A DNA stretch of 64,000 nucleotides, taken from Planctomycetota bacterium (GTDB taxonomy: Bacteria > Planctomycetota > J058 > JAJDCQ01). A program made the translations under genes and the position numbers. Below the pieces are notes generated by a model. That model was not told the origin of the DNA and searched no databases. It saw only the letters and a list, made by a program, of their open reading frames with translations. Positions 25,529 through 34,543 of this stretch are shown piece by piece; the stretch's first letter is position 1; each line of letters begins with the position of its first letter. The DNA is taken from contig JAJDCQ010000185.1 in the NCBI GenBank assembly GCA_029260755.1, forward strand, positions 1-64,000, given 5' to 3'.

Positions 25529-26992
25529 ATGTCTTTTGAGAAGTTCGGCCTCCGGGCCGAGACCCTGCGCGCGGTCAAGGACCTCGGGTTCGATACCCCC
25601 ACTCCCATCCAGCGCGACGCGATTCCGCCCGGTCTCGAGGACCGCGATGTCCTCGCGTGCGCCATGACCGGCAGCGGCAAGACCGCCGCCTTCCTGATTC
25701 CCATCATCGAGCGACTGATCGACGCCCCCGCCCCGCGCCGGGGTGAGGTCCGCGCCCTCGTCGTCGCGCCGACACGCGAGCTGGCGGCGCAGATCGACGA
25801 GCACTTCGTCGAGCTCGCCCGTCACACCAAGCTCACCTCGACGTGCGTCTTCGGCGGCGTCGGGATGGGTCCGCAGGAGAAGGCCTTCCGCCGCGGCGTC
25901 GACCTGATGGTCGCCTGCCCGGGCCGGCTCCTCGATCACCTCAGCCGCCCGTATGCGAGCCTCGACGCGGTCGAGGTGCTCGTCCTCGACGAGGCCGACC
26001 GGATGCTCGACATGGGCTTCCTGCCCGACATCCGCCGGATCCTCGGCCAGCTCCCGAAGGACCGGCAGAACCTGCTGTTCTCCGCGACGATGCCGCGCGA
26101 GATCACGAAGCTCTCGAGCGAGATCCTCTACGAGCCGGTCGCGATCGACGTCGGCCGCCCCTCGAAGCCGGCCGACGGCGTCGCGCAGAGCATCTGGCCG
26201 GTGCCCGAGCGGATCAAGAAGGAGCTCCTCCTCGAGCTCCTGCGCCGCGACGTGGTCAAGAACGCGATCGTGTTCACCCGGACGAAGCACCGGGCCAACC
26301 GCCTCGCGGGGTTCCTCGAGAAGCAGGGGATCATCGCCGAGCGGATCCATGGCAACCGGAGCCAGGCGCAGCGCACCCGCGCCCTCGCCGAGTTCAAGGC
26401 GGGCCGTTGCCAGATCCTCGTCGCGACCGACATCGCCGCGCGCGGGATCGACGTCGAGGCGCTCTCGCACGTGATCAACTTCGACATCCCGAACGTGCCC
26501 GACGACTACATCCACCGGGTCGGACGGACGGCCCGGGCCGATGCGACCGGCGACGCGATCACGTTCGTGACCGACACGCGCGACGACCAGGACAGCCTCC
26601 GCGGGATCGAGCGGGCGATCCGGAAGAAGCTGCCGCGCCGGCAGCTCGACGACTTCGACTACCGCGCGCCCGAGACCGAGCGCTTCGAGGTGCCCCTCAA
26701 GGAGCGCCTCGCCGAGATGCGCGCCCAGCGCTCGCGCGGGCGGCAGCGTCGCGGAGGCGTCCCCGCCGGCAGCGGCGGAGGCGGCGGTTCGTCACGCGGG
26801 CGCAGCCGGTCCCCGGCCGGCGGCGGTGGCGGTGGCGGTGAGCGCCGGGGCGGGGCGCGTCCGTCCGGCCGTTCGCCGGGTCGCTCCACGGGCGGCGGCG
26901 CGCCGGCCGGCGGCGGCGGGTCGCACGGGCGTCGCGGGAGCCGCGGCGGTCGCCGCGGCCGCGCCCAGGTCGCGGGATCCGCGACGGGGTGA
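25529..26992 (+). CDS. rhlE: DEAD-box RNA helicase RhlE
   Basis: A 487-residue ATP-dependent RNA helicase. All motifs are present in order: Q motif (FEKFGL ... TPTPIQ), Walker A AMTGSGKT, PTRELAAQ, CPGRLLDHL, DEAD within VLDEADRMLDMGF, LFSATMP, then the C-terminal RecA domain with IVFTRTKHRANRLA and HRVGRTARA. The block after PVPER and the HGNRSQAQRTRAL segment point to the RhlE branch. The last 90 residues are Gly/Arg/Ser-rich with RGG-like repeats, probably disordered and RNA-binding. ATG at 25529 fits the family N-terminus. It is followed after 10 bases by a propeller lipoprotein on the same strand. Confidence 0.92.
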   Translation: MSFEKFGLRAETLRAVKDLGFDTPTPIQRDAIPPGLEDRDVLACAMTGSGKTAAFLIPIIERLIDAPAPRRGEVRALVVAPTRELAAQIDEHFVELARHTKLTSTCVFGGVGMGPQEKAFRRGVDLMVACPGRLLDHLSRPYASLDAVEVLVLDEADRMLDMGFLPDIRRILGQLPKDRQNLLFSATMPREITKLSSEILYEPVAIDVGRPSKPADGVAQSIWPVPERIKKELLLELLRRDVVKNAIVFTRTKHRANRLAGFLEKQGIIAERIHGNRSQAQRTRALAEFKAGRCQILVATDIAARGIDVEALSHVINFDIPNVPDDYIHRVGRTARADATGDAITFVTDTRDDQDSLRGIERAIRKKLPRRQLDDFDYRAPETERFEVPLKERLAEMRAQRSRGRQRRGGVPAGSGGGGGSSRGRSRSPAGGGGGGGERRGGARPSGRSPGRSTGGGAPAGGGGSHGRRGSRGGRRGRAQVAGSATG

Positions 26993-27002
26993 GGCGGGTC
27001 GC

Positions 27003-28451
27003 ATGAGCATCAGGGCGCTCGCGAGGGCCGGCCTGGTGGCCTGGGCGTGCCTCGTGACCTCGGGCTGCCCGGCCGAATCGGAGTCGCCCGCGGATGAGCA
27101 AGCGCTCGTCGCGGGCGCTCCGGCGGACTCCGTCGCGGCCGAGCACTCGGCCGGCGGCGGCGACGGGCCGGCCGAGGCGACGCCGTCCGAGGTGCCCGAC
27201 CTCCGGACCCGGAAGACCGGCGTCGACTGGCCGGTCTTCCTCGGTCCGCGAGGAGACGGCTCCTCGCCCGAGACGGGAATCCTGACCGAGTGGCCGGACG
27301 GCGGGCCGCCGCTCCGCTGGCAGCGCGAGCTCGGCACGAGCTACGGCGCGGTCGCCGTCTCGCGCGGCCGCCTCTTCCTCTTCGAGCGTCACGGCGATCA
27401 GTGCCGCCTGACGGCAGTGAAGAGCGAGACGGGCGACGAGCTCTGGCGGTTCGAGTATCCGACCGACTACGTCGACCTCTACGGCTACGACGATGGGCCG
27501 CGCTCCGCCCCGGTCGTCGACGAAGACCGCGTCTACATCTTCGGCGCCGGCGGCATGCTCCACTGTCTGAGCGTGGTCGACGGCTCGGTCGTCTGGAAGA
27601 AGGACACGAGCAAGGACTACAGCGTCGTCCAGAACTTCTTCGGCGTCGGGAGCAGCCCGCTCGTCGAGGGCGAGCTCCTGATCGTGCAGATCGGCGGGAG
27701 CGACCCCGAGGGGCCCGACGACATCCACTCGGGCTCGGTCCGCGGGCTCGACAGCGGCATCGTCGCGTTCGACAAGCGGACCGGCGAGGAACGCTACCGG
27801 ATCACTGATGAGCTCGCGAGCTACGCGAGCCCGGTGACGGTCACGATCGAGGGGCGCCGGTGGTGCTTCGTCCTCGCTCGCGGGGGTCTCGTCGGCTTCG
27901 ACCCGGCGACGGGGAAGGTCGACTTCCGGTTCCCGTGGCGGGCGAGGTCGCTCCAGAGCGTCAACGCGAGCAACCCGGTGGTCGTGGGCGACCGGGTGTT
28001 CATCTCGGAGGCCTACGGGGTCGGCGGCGCGCTCCTGGCCGTGAAGCCGGGCGCCCACGAGGTCATCTGGGAGGACGAGGACCGCCGCGACCTCGCCCTG
28101 GCGGCCCACTGGATGACGCCGATCCACGTCGAGGGTCATCTCTACGGCTCGAGCGGCCGGCACTCCGAGCCCGCCGAGCTCCGCTGCCTGGAGCTCGAGA
28201 CGGGAGAGGTGAAGTGGAGCCAGCCCGGGCTGCGCCGCGCCTCGCTCCTGCTCGTCGAGGGGCACTTCATCTGCCTGAGCGAGACGGGCGAGCTGCGCCT
28301 GCTGAAGGTGAGCCCCAAGGGCTACGAGGTGCTCGCCGAGACGAAGAAGCTGGTGAAGTCACCCGCCTGGGCGGCGCCGATCCTCAGCCACGGGCTGCTG
28401 TACATCCGGGGGAAGGACCGGCTGCTCTGTCTGGAGCTGATTCCCGAGTAG
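27003..28451 (+). CDS. PQQ-like beta-propeller lipoprotein
   Basis: A 482-residue exported protein. A signal peptide ends in LVTSGC (Cys22), giving a likely lipoprotein. A linker rich in Ala, Glu and Ser follows, and then an eight-blade type propeller with repeats such as LTAVKSETGDELWRF, LVGFDPATGKVDFRF and CLELETGEVKW. The start of the domain, WPVFLGPRGDGSSPETG, is typical of planctomycetal and related PQQ-repeat proteins. Most of these do not bind PQQ and act as envelope scaffold or binding proteins. It sits 10 bases after rhlE, so co-transcription is likely although the functions look unrelated. Confidence 0.85.
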   Translation: MSIRALARAGLVAWACLVTSGCPAESESPADEQALVAGAPADSVAAEHSAGGGDGPAEATPSEVPDLRTRKTGVDWPVFLGPRGDGSSPETGILTEWPDGGPPLRWQRELGTSYGAVAVSRGRLFLFERHGDQCRLTAVKSETGDELWRFEYPTDYVDLYGYDDGPRSAPVVDEDRVYIFGAGGMLHCLSVVDGSVVWKKDTSKDYSVVQNFFGVGSSPLVEGELLIVQIGGSDPEGPDDIHSGSVRGLDSGIVAFDKRTGEERYRITDELASYASPVTVTIEGRRWCFVLARGGLVGFDPATGKVDFRFPWRARSLQSVNASNPVVVGDRVFISEAYGVGGALLAVKPGAHEVIWEDEDRRDLALAAHWMTPIHVEGHLYGSSGRHSEPAELRCLELETGEVKWSQPGLRRASLLLVEGHFICLSETGELRLLKVSPKGYEVLAETKKLVKSPAWAAPILSHGLLYIRGKDRLLCLELIPE

Positions 28452-28503
28452 GCGCTCGGCGGACGAGATTGCGGCGCGAACGTGAGGCTGACACCATCGC
28501 GAC

Positions 28504-29384
28504 ATGACGGGGTCGCCGCTCCAGGACGACGACGAGGGAGGAAGCGGTGAGCGCTCGCGCGCGCCGGCGGGACCGGTCGTCCCGTCGGGCTCCGGAGCGT
28601 TCCGCGCGGCCGACGATCTGGCCGCCGAGATCGCCGCCGCCGAGCGCGATCCGTCACGCCGCCTCGGAAGGCACCTCCTCCTCTCCGAGCTGGGTCGCGG
28701 CGGGATGGGCGTCGTCTACCGGTGCTGGGACTCCGGGCTGACTCGCCTCGGCGCGACCGAGGTGACGAACGCCCAGTTTCGACGGTTCCGTCCCGACTGG
28801 CTGAGCGGTTCCCACGGCGGTCACTCGGTCGACGAGGACGACCAGCCCGTCGTGAACGTCACCCGCGATGACGCCGTCGCCTTCTGCGCGTGGCTCTCCG
28901 AGCGCGAGGGCGTCTCGAGCGGCTACCGCCTGCCGACCGAGGCGGAGTGGGAGCGGGCCGCCCGGGCCGGGACGCGGACATCGCGCTTCGGGGAGACGGC
29001 CAAGAAGACCACGCGCGCTTCGCGAACGGAAACGACCCGATCACCCGCGAGCTCCTCGGCGACCGCCCGTGGTTCCCGAGCGACGACGGCTACCGCGTCG
29101 CCGCCCCGGTCGCCTCGTTCGAGCCGAACGGCTGGGGCCTCTACGACGTCATCGGCAACGTCTGGGAGTGGTGCGCCGATCGGTCGGGCAACTACTCGCC
29201 GGGCCGGGTGACCGATCCGAAGGGCCCCGGAGAAGGGATTCACTTCATCATGCGCGGCGGCTCGTGGGATGCCGGGCCGGCCGAGTGCCGCTCCGCCTAC
29301 CGCGGGTTCGATGAGGGCGATCACATCCGGAGCGGCTGCGGCTTCCGGGTCGCGGCCGCGGTCGAGGTGGCCCGGCGGCGCTGA
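28504..29384 (+). pseudogene. Decayed Ser/Thr kinase - FGE-sulfatase fusion
   Basis: The reading frame starts as a kinase: a linker, then [18 protein letters not shown] and [13 protein letters not shown], almost identical to the N-terminus of the kinase at 2622-6833. At about 28751 it jumps straight into the middle of a formylglycine-generating-enzyme-like domain ([10 protein letters not shown], then [15 protein letters not shown]). The whole kinase catalytic core is missing. A second lesion near 28999-29007 shifts the frame: GCCAAGAAGAC reads correctly if one G is restored (AAGGAA). The rest of the domain then continues in another frame: [28 protein letters not shown] and a final CGFRVA. Kinase-FGE fusions are common in Planctomycetota. 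This copy cannot make a working kinase. Confidence 0.82.
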
Positions 29385-29482
29385 TCGGACCGCGTCGGTC
29401 GGGGTGCCGCGGCGCGCGCGGTGTGCTAGCCTGGTCGGCCGATCGACGACACCACTCGAGCCCGATCCGGCGGAGGCACGCC

Positions 29483-29959
29483 ATGAGTGACGAAGCGAAC
29501 ACGACCGAACCGGTCGCGACCGGCGCCGATGGCGCGGCGGACGACGGGTCGAAGCAGAAGATGATCATCATGATCGCCGTCGCGGCGGTCGTGGTCCTCT
29601 TCGGCGGCTGCTGCTGCCTCAGCGCGGGCTTCATGCTCCTGCGAAGCGGCGGCGGCTCGAGCGAGACCAGCGCCGATTGGGAGGACTGGGACGACTCGGG
29701 CAGCGGCGGCTCCTCGTCGAGCGGCGTCGACGTCAGCCGGATCTACGGAAAGATCCAGTACGTCGACTCCTTCCCCGACTACAAGGTCGAGGTCGTCTCC
29801 TCGTTCGCCGATCTCCACGTCCAGGAGGTCGGCTCGTTCGCGGACGACCCGGGCGAGTGGGAGATCGTGGACAGCTTCCCCGACTACAAGATCCAGATCG
29901 TCGACAGCTTCGGCGACTTCAAGATCAAGTACGTCGACAGCTTCCCCGGCCCGCAGTAG
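29483..29959 (+). CDS. Membrane-anchored protein with VDSFPDYK-type strand repeats (DUF6150-like)
   Basis: A 158-residue protein. An acidic N-terminus of about 25 residues is followed by one membrane segment (about 27-54) containing GGCCCLS, then a Ser/Gly/Asp-rich linker, then about 65 residues built of short beta-strand repeats: YVDSFPDYKVEVV, EVGSFADDPGEWEIV, VDSFPDYKIQIV, VDSFGDFKIKYV and VDSFPG. The repeat resembles a small family I associate with DUF6150; this is from memory. The ATG at 29483 has CGGAGG upstream. A 16-bp palindrome lies just after the stop. The function is unknown. Confidence 0.78.
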   Translation: MSDEANTTEPVATGADGAADDGSKQKMIIMIAVAAVVVLFGGCCCLSAGFMLLRSGGGSSETSADWEDWDDSGSGGSSSSGVDVSRIYGKIQYVDSFPDYKVEVVSSFADLHVQEVGSFADDPGEWEIVDSFPDYKIQIVDSFGDFKIKYVDSFPGPQ

Positions 29960-29967
29960 AGGCCGGA

Positions 29968-29983
29968 GAGTCGTCGACGACTC
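29968..29983. terminator. Perfect 16-bp palindrome after stop codon
   Basis: GAGTCGTCGACGACTC is fully self-complementary and begins nine bases after the stop codon at 29959. It may end transcription or be a binding site; no T tract follows. Confidence 0.35.
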
Positions 29984-29987
29984 CAGT

Positions 29988-30127
29988 CCGCAATCCGCGC
30001 AATCCGCGGTTCCACTCGTTTCACGCCGAAGAGAACGAAACCGCGGATGACGCGGATTGCGCGGACGGGTTCGGACGTCGCCAAGCCGGTGCCGACGCGT
30101 CACCGCGGTGCGCCGGAGAGTCCCGAG
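29988..30127. repeat. ATCCGCG palindromic element, copy A
   Basis: Left arm 29988-30011 (CCGCAATCCGCGCAATCCGC and on) and right arm 30039-30064 (AACCGCGGATGACGCGGATT and on) are inverted repeats around a 27-base loop. A downstream flank of about 60 bases, starting TCGGACGTCGCC and ending GAGTCCCG, is also shared with copy B. Confidence 0.75.
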
Positions 30128-30159
30128 GCGTCGGCAATGAACTGCGCGCCCGGCAGCTC

Positions 30160-30308
30160 GCAATCCAGTCCATCCGACAATCCGCGGTCGCCGTTCGTTA
30201 CAGCGCGCGAGAGGGTGGAACCGCGGATTTCGCGGATTACACGGATTGACTCGGGCGTCGCCGGGCCATTTGCCGAAGCGTCGCGATGCTCCGCCCGAGA
30301 CTCCCGTT
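30160..30308. repeat. ATCCGCG palindromic element, copy B
   Basis: Left arm 30160-30187 and right arm 30217-30250 (GAACCGCGGATTTCGCGGAT and on) repeat the layout of copy A with more divergence. The flank starts TCGGGCGTCGCC and ends GACTCCCG, parallel to copy A, so the unit was duplicated head to tail. Confidence 0.72.
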
Positions 30309-30309
30309 C

Positions 30310-32049
30310 CTAGAACGACTTCGACCAGCTGACCAGAACCGTCACTCCATCGTCGCCCGCCCGCACCGATCCGGTGTCGTAGGCGACCTCGAGGTGGATG
30401 AGCGAGTCCCACAGGAACCCGCTCGTCACCGCGACGGAGTACGTCTCGCCCAGCTCGGTCACGAAGTCGGTCGCGTTCGGCGGCCCGCCGGTGCCGTCGA
30501 ACGTCGGGATCTTGGCGTAGGCGAGCGTCAGCCGGAGGTGGAGGTAGAGGAAGAAGAGCACCTCGTAGCGGTACTCGACCGTCGCGATCAGGCCGTAGTG
30601 CATCGGGAACTGATCGAAGTTCGCCGCCGGGTACGGGCTCCGGGCGAGGTCGCCGTACTCGGTCGCCTGGGGCCCTCCGCCGAGGCGGAAGGCGGAGTGG
30701 CGGTCGAGCGTGTCGTGGGGTGCCCACGCCCAGTGGAGCTGTCCCAGCAGGCGGTGCTTCTCCGAGAGCCACGGGACGCCGCCAGCCAGGACGGCGTAGG
30801 CGGTGACCCGCATGTAGTCCCGCGTCTTGCGCTCGGGGAACTGCCGCGACCCGTCCGCCTCGAAGAGGCCCGTGTCCTCCCAGGTGTCGCGCCGGAGGAA
30901 CTCGAAGTCGGCGCCGAGGGCGAAGCCGGCGTGCGGCAGCTCGAGGATGTTGCGCTCGATCATGTCGAGGCGGACGCGCGCGTGGAGACCGTGGACGTAG
31001 GTGTCGGGCGGGACGTTGATGAAGTTCGTGTCGTCGGAGCTCCGGAAGTAGTCGTAGGCGCCCTTGTAGAAGAGGTCGATCCGGAGCTGGTTGTCGACCT
31101 CGCCGGGCGCGACGAGCTGCCAGAAGCCGAGGCCGACCCAGAGCTCGGTCCGACCCGACTCGAGCGAGGTGAACTCGAGGTCCTCGCCGTCGATCACCTC
31201 GGTCGTCGCGAACGGGATCGTGTGGTTGCCGAAGTGGGCGACGAAGTCGAGCGACGGCGCGATGCTCTCGCCGTAGTCGATGTCGTTCACCAGCCCGCTG
31301 ATCACGGCCCGGAGCCGTCGCTCGGCCCAGAGGCGGCGCATGTAGAGGGCGGCGAACGGGACGACCGCCGACTCGCCGACGCGCGGCTCGAAGAAGACCG
31401 AGCCCAGCGTGATCGCGTTGATGTGGCGCCGGTCGCGGAACGGCAGGTCGACGTCGCGACCGAAGACCTCGGTGTGGAGCGGCTCGCCGGCCCGCGGCGT
31501 CCGGTAGGCGTCGGGGTCCACCTCGGCGTCGTTGCGCGGCGGCAGCGGCAGCGCCCCGGCGAGCCCCTCCGGCAGCATTCCGATCGCGGCGGGCACCGCG
31601 TCGTCGAGCCCGGGCGGCAACAGCTCCTCGGGCTGGAGCGGCTGATCGGGCTGGCCGGGGAGGAAGTCGAGGGCGGCGTCGACCATGCCCGGGACAGCCT
31701 CGGGCACGAGCGGCGGCATGACCGCGCCGAGGCCCGCGAGCGGATGGGCCGGCGTGTGGGCGCCGGGGTCGAAGCGATCATCGCGCGAGGTCGCCCCGCG
31801 CAGGCCGGCCGCGGGCGCCGGCGACGCCGGCCGAGGGGCGGCGGACGCGCGTCGGAGGGGGAGCGCTCCCGCGGCCGGACCGCCTCGCGGTCGGTCGGGG
31901 TCGGGGTCTGGGGCGTCCTGGCCGCGGGTCTCTCCGGCCGGTCCGACCACGAGGACGACGACCGCCAGAACCACGCCGAGAGGCCGGAGCCTCTCTCGGT
32001 GGCCGATTCGCGCGGGTAACTCGCTCGGTCGGGTAGCCAAGGCGCCCAT
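30310..32049 (-). CDS. Putative outer-membrane beta-barrel protein
   Basis: A 579-residue protein. A basic N-terminus and hydrophobic segment (about 23-43) form a signal peptide, followed by about 130 residues rich in Pro/Ala. The remaining 390 residues alternate aromatic-rich beta strands and polar turns, for example FVAHFGNHTIPF, LWVGLGFWQLV and YRYEVLFFLYLHLRLTLAY. It ends in VLVSWSKSF, a C-terminal Phe typical of outer-membrane barrels. The start is ATG at 32049. The role could be porin or transport; no specific family was recognised. It is convergent with the VDSFPD protein across the repeat-filled gap. Confidence 0.72.
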   Translation of the reverse strand: MGALATRPSELPARIGHRERLRPLGVVLAVVVLVVGPAGETRGQDAPDPDPDRPRGGPAAGALPLRRASAAPRPASPAPAAGLRGATSRDDRFDPGAHTPAHPLAGLGAVMPPLVPEAVPGMVDAALDFLPGQPDQPLQPEELLPPGLDDAVPAAIGMLPEGLAGALPLPPRNDAEVDPDAYRTPRAGEPLHTEVFGRDVDLPFRDRRHINAITLGSVFFEPRVGESAVVPFAALYMRRLWAERRLRAVISGLVNDIDYGESIAPSLDFVAHFGNHTIPFATTEVIDGEDLEFTSLESGRTELWVGLGFWQLVAPGEVDNQLRIDLFYKGAYDYFRSSDDTNFINVPPDTYVHGLHARVRLDMIERNILELPHAGFALGADFEFLRRDTWEDTGLFEADGSRQFPERKTRDYMRVTAYAVLAGGVPWLSEKHRLLGQLHWAWAPHDTLDRHSAFRLGGGPQATEYGDLARSPYPAANFDQFPMHYGLIATVEYRYEVLFFLYLHLRLTLAYAKIPTFDGTGGPPNATDFVTELGETYSVAVTSGFLWDSLIHLEVAYDTGSVRAGDDGVTVLVSWSKSF

Positions 32050-32138
32050 CCTCTCCGACAGGGGAGACGAGCGCCAGCACGAACCGGCGGCGGGGGCGCC
32101 CGGTGGTGCGCCCGCTCTCGGGGTGCCAGCATCGCGGC

Positions 32139-33788
32139 ATGGGACTGGCCGATCGCTACGAGATCCTCGGGAGCGCGGGCCTCTACGGGCACGCCGCGCG
32201 CGACCGGCGCGACGGCGCCGAGGTCGTGATCGAGCAGGCGGGCGTGTGGGAGCACGCGCGGATCGCGCCGATCACCCTTCAGGCTCGAGCGGCATCTCTC
32301 TTCGAGATCGGTGACGACGGGCTCGCCGAGATTCGCGACATCCAGCTCGGCGACGCAGGGCCGGGCGCCTCGACCCTCTACCTGGTGCGCGAGCCGATCG
32401 ACGGCGAGTCGCTCGACGCGGTGATCGAGCGGGTCGGGCGGGCGCCCATCGCCGCCGTGCTTCAGATCGTCGAGCGTTTGGCTCGATCGCTCGCGGTCGC
32501 TCATCGAGCGGGGGTCGCGCATGGAGCGATCGAGCCGGCGAGCGTCATCATCCGAACATCCGACGGGCGACCCGTCCTGACACGACTCCGTCTCGCTCAC
32601 CGGGAAGGTCTCCTCGGGGCCGTTGGCCCGGTGGACGGCGTCGCCGGTCCGGACGAGCGCGTCGCGGACGTCTACGATCTCGGCGCGGTCTTCCGCTCGC
32701 TTCGCCACGGCACGCTCGAGCCGGGCCCGTGGGCGCTCCCCGTCGAACGGGGCGGATTCGCCAAGTTCTTCCAGTGCCACCCCGACGAGGAGCGTTCGCC
32801 CGGAGCGTCCGCGACGGCGCTCGCCGATCGCTTCGCCGAGCTCCTCGACGGAGAGACCCCGGGGCGATGGCCACCGAAGGAGGTGCCCGAGCGAACCGGG
32901 CCGGCGGCGCCGCCGCCCTCACGTCGGGCCGAGGAGAACGAGGACGCCAGCTCCGCGAAGACCGTCGGCGTGGTCCTCACCGTCATCGCCATCGCGCTTC
33001 CGACCTGCGGGATGCTCGGGCGGATCAGCCGGATGAACGCCCGGATGGACGCCAACGACCGGGTAGTGGCCGCCGAGTGGGCCCACCGGGCGCTCGAGGA
33101 TGAGATCCGCGCCGAGGCCCACGCTCGGCTCGGCGACCGGCCGACGCCGGCCGGAGTCGGCCCGACCGCGAGCGAGCGCGCGGCCGCGTCCGCTCTGCTC
33201 GGGCTCGGCGGAGGTGACGGGTCGTCGATCTTGCTGATGAACGTCGAGCGCAACATCGAGCAGGGCAACCACGTGGTGGCCTCGATGGCCATCGAGTCCG
33301 CGCTCGAGCAGAACCCGCGGTCGGCGCTCGCCCTCGCCCTTCGAGGACGGCTCCGCCTCGCGAAGGACGAGACGGCCGAGGCGCTCGTCGACCTCGACGC
33401 CGCCCTCGCGATCGAGCCCGGGCTGGTGAGCGCGCTCGTCACCCGCGGTCAGGTGCGGGCGCGGCGAGACGACGCGGCGGGAGCGCTCGCCGATCTGGAG
33501 GTGGCGGTGGGCCGGCGGCCTCGCGACGTGCGGGCGCGGGTCGCCCGCGGGAGCGTTCGGCTCCGGGTCGGCGATGTCGACGGCGCCCTGGAGGACTGCG
33601 ACCGCGCGCTCCTGGAGTCGCCGATCTCGGACGCCCTCTATCTCCGCGGCCTCGTCCTGGAGCGGCGCGGAGACGCGGACGCGGCGCGGAGGGACTTCCG
33701 CCGCTTCGTCGAGAACGCATCCCCCGCGCACCCCCTCTACGAGGGGGCGTACGAACGCCTCGGCGTCCTGGGCTCGGGCGCGCGCTGA
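32139..33788 (+). CDS. Pseudokinase - membrane segment - TPR protein
   Basis: A 549-residue protein beginning DRYEILGSAG, the usual start of a PknB-type kinase. The glycine loop is GSAGLYG, the VAIK lysine is lost (VVIEQA), the HRD-KPxN block reads HGAIEPASVI (128-137), and DFG is replaced (LTRLRLA). It is therefore a pseudokinase of about 230 residues. A membrane segment follows (about 275-295), then a helical region and TPR-type repeats from about 370 to 545 (EQNPRSALALALRGRLRLAK and similar). ATG at 32139 was chosen over a GTG at 32103. It probably acts as a scaffold or sensor. It ends at a stem-loop shared with the convergent gene. Confidence 0.82.
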   Translation: MGLADRYEILGSAGLYGHAARDRRDGAEVVIEQAGVWEHARIAPITLQARAASLFEIGDDGLAEIRDIQLGDAGPGASTLYLVREPIDGESLDAVIERVGRAPIAAVLQIVERLARSLAVAHRAGVAHGAIEPASVIIRTSDGRPVLTRLRLAHREGLLGAVGPVDGVAGPDERVADVYDLGAVFRSLRHGTLEPGPWALPVERGGFAKFFQCHPDEERSPGASATALADRFAELLDGETPGRWPPKEVPERTGPAAPPPSRRAEENEDASSAKTVGVVLTVIAIALPTCGMLGRISRMNARMDANDRVVAAEWAHRALEDEIRAEAHARLGDRPTPAGVGPTASERAAASALLGLGGGDGSSILLMNVERNIEQGNHVVASMAIESALEQNPRSALALALRGRLRLAKDETAEALVDLDAALAIEPGLVSALVTRGQVRARRDDAAGALADLEVAVGRRPRDVRARVARGSVRLRVGDVDGALEDCDRALLESPISDALYLRGLVLERRGDADAARRDFRRFVENASPAHPLYEGAYERLGVLGSGAR

Positions 33789-33798
33789 CCGGAGACCG

Positions 33799-33815
33799 GG
33801 CGGCGCTACGCCGCC
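33799..33815. terminator. Stem-loop with a stop codon in its loop
   Basis: GGCGGCG and CGCCGCC pair perfectly around CTA, which is the TAG stop of the minus-strand gene. It lies 10 bases after the stop of the plus-strand gene and could end both transcripts. It is equally explained by an Ala-rich C-terminus (PAAAA) of the minus-strand protein. Confidence 0.35.
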
Positions 33816-34543
33816 GCGGCCGGACCCTGGATCTTCTCGCCGATGATCCCGCCGAGGAGCGCGACGACGAACGAGAAGATGCTCGAGCATCCGATGCACG
33901 GGACGCTCGTCGCGGCTCCCTGCGAGACCTCCCAGCCGGCGATCGCCAGGACGACGAGGACGGCGGCGAGGGCGGGCTCGATGATCGTGTTGCCCGGCGA
34001 GCGCCAGCCGATGATGAGCGCGCCGAGGAAGTAGCAGAACGGGGCGAACACCATGTAGGCGACGATGATGCCGAGGCCGGCGCCGAACATGCCCTTGAGC
34101 TCCTCGGAGCCCTTCTCGAACTGCTTCTCCATGAGGGCGTCGCGGGCCGTCTCGGCCGCGGTGAGCGCCTCGGCGGCGGCGGCGAGCTCGGTCTCGAGCG
34201 CGCTCTTCCGGGCGACGGCGGTGTCGTACTCGGTCTGCTCGTCCTCGGAGCGCTCGGCGTTTCCCTCGAGCCGACTGATCGTGCTGTCGAGGTCCCACTG
34301 CTCGGACTCGAGCTCGGACTGCTTGGCCCAGGCGTCGTCCCAGGCCTTCTGCGCGGTCTCCATCTCGCCGCCGGAGGCCTCGACGGCCGCCTTGGAGGTC
34401 TCGATCGCGGCGGTCTGCTGGTGGATGTAGAACTGCACGCCGGCGCGGAGCCCGAGCATGATGATGAGGCCGACGAGGAACCACGCGACGCTGAACGTCG
34501 ACTTCGGGCGCTTCGGGACGTAGGTGTTGTCTTCGCCGGACAT
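33806..34543 (-). CDS. Membrane protein with extended coiled coil
   Basis: A 245-residue protein starting at ATG 34543; the long open frame upstream has no clear ribosome site. One membrane helix (about 18-40) is followed by a coiled coil of about 115 residues rich in Glu, Ala and Ser (about 45-160), then two or three further membrane helices (about 170-235) with CIGCSS between them. The coiled coil would lie in the periplasm or cytoplasm between membrane anchors. No family was recognised. It diverges from the propeller gene at 34738. Confidence 0.7.
   Translation of the reverse strand: MSGEDNTYVPKRPKSTFSVAWFLVGLIIMLGLRAGVQFYIHQQTAAIETSKAAVEASGGEMETAQKAWDDAWAKQSELESEQWDLDSTISRLEGNAERSEDEQTEYDTAVARKSALETELAAAAEALTAAETARDALMEKQFEKGSEELKGMFGAGLGIIVAYMVFAPFCYFLGALIIGWRSPGNTIIEPALAAVLVVLAIAGWEVSQGAATSVPCIGCSSIFSFVVALLGGIIGEKIQGPAAAA

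Larger units (their letters stand above)
29960..30309. other. Intergenic region filled by palindromic ATCCGCG elements
   Basis: 350 bases without a gene, between two convergent genes. It contains a terminator-like palindrome and two tandem copies of an element of about 140 bases described separately. Confidence 0.75.
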
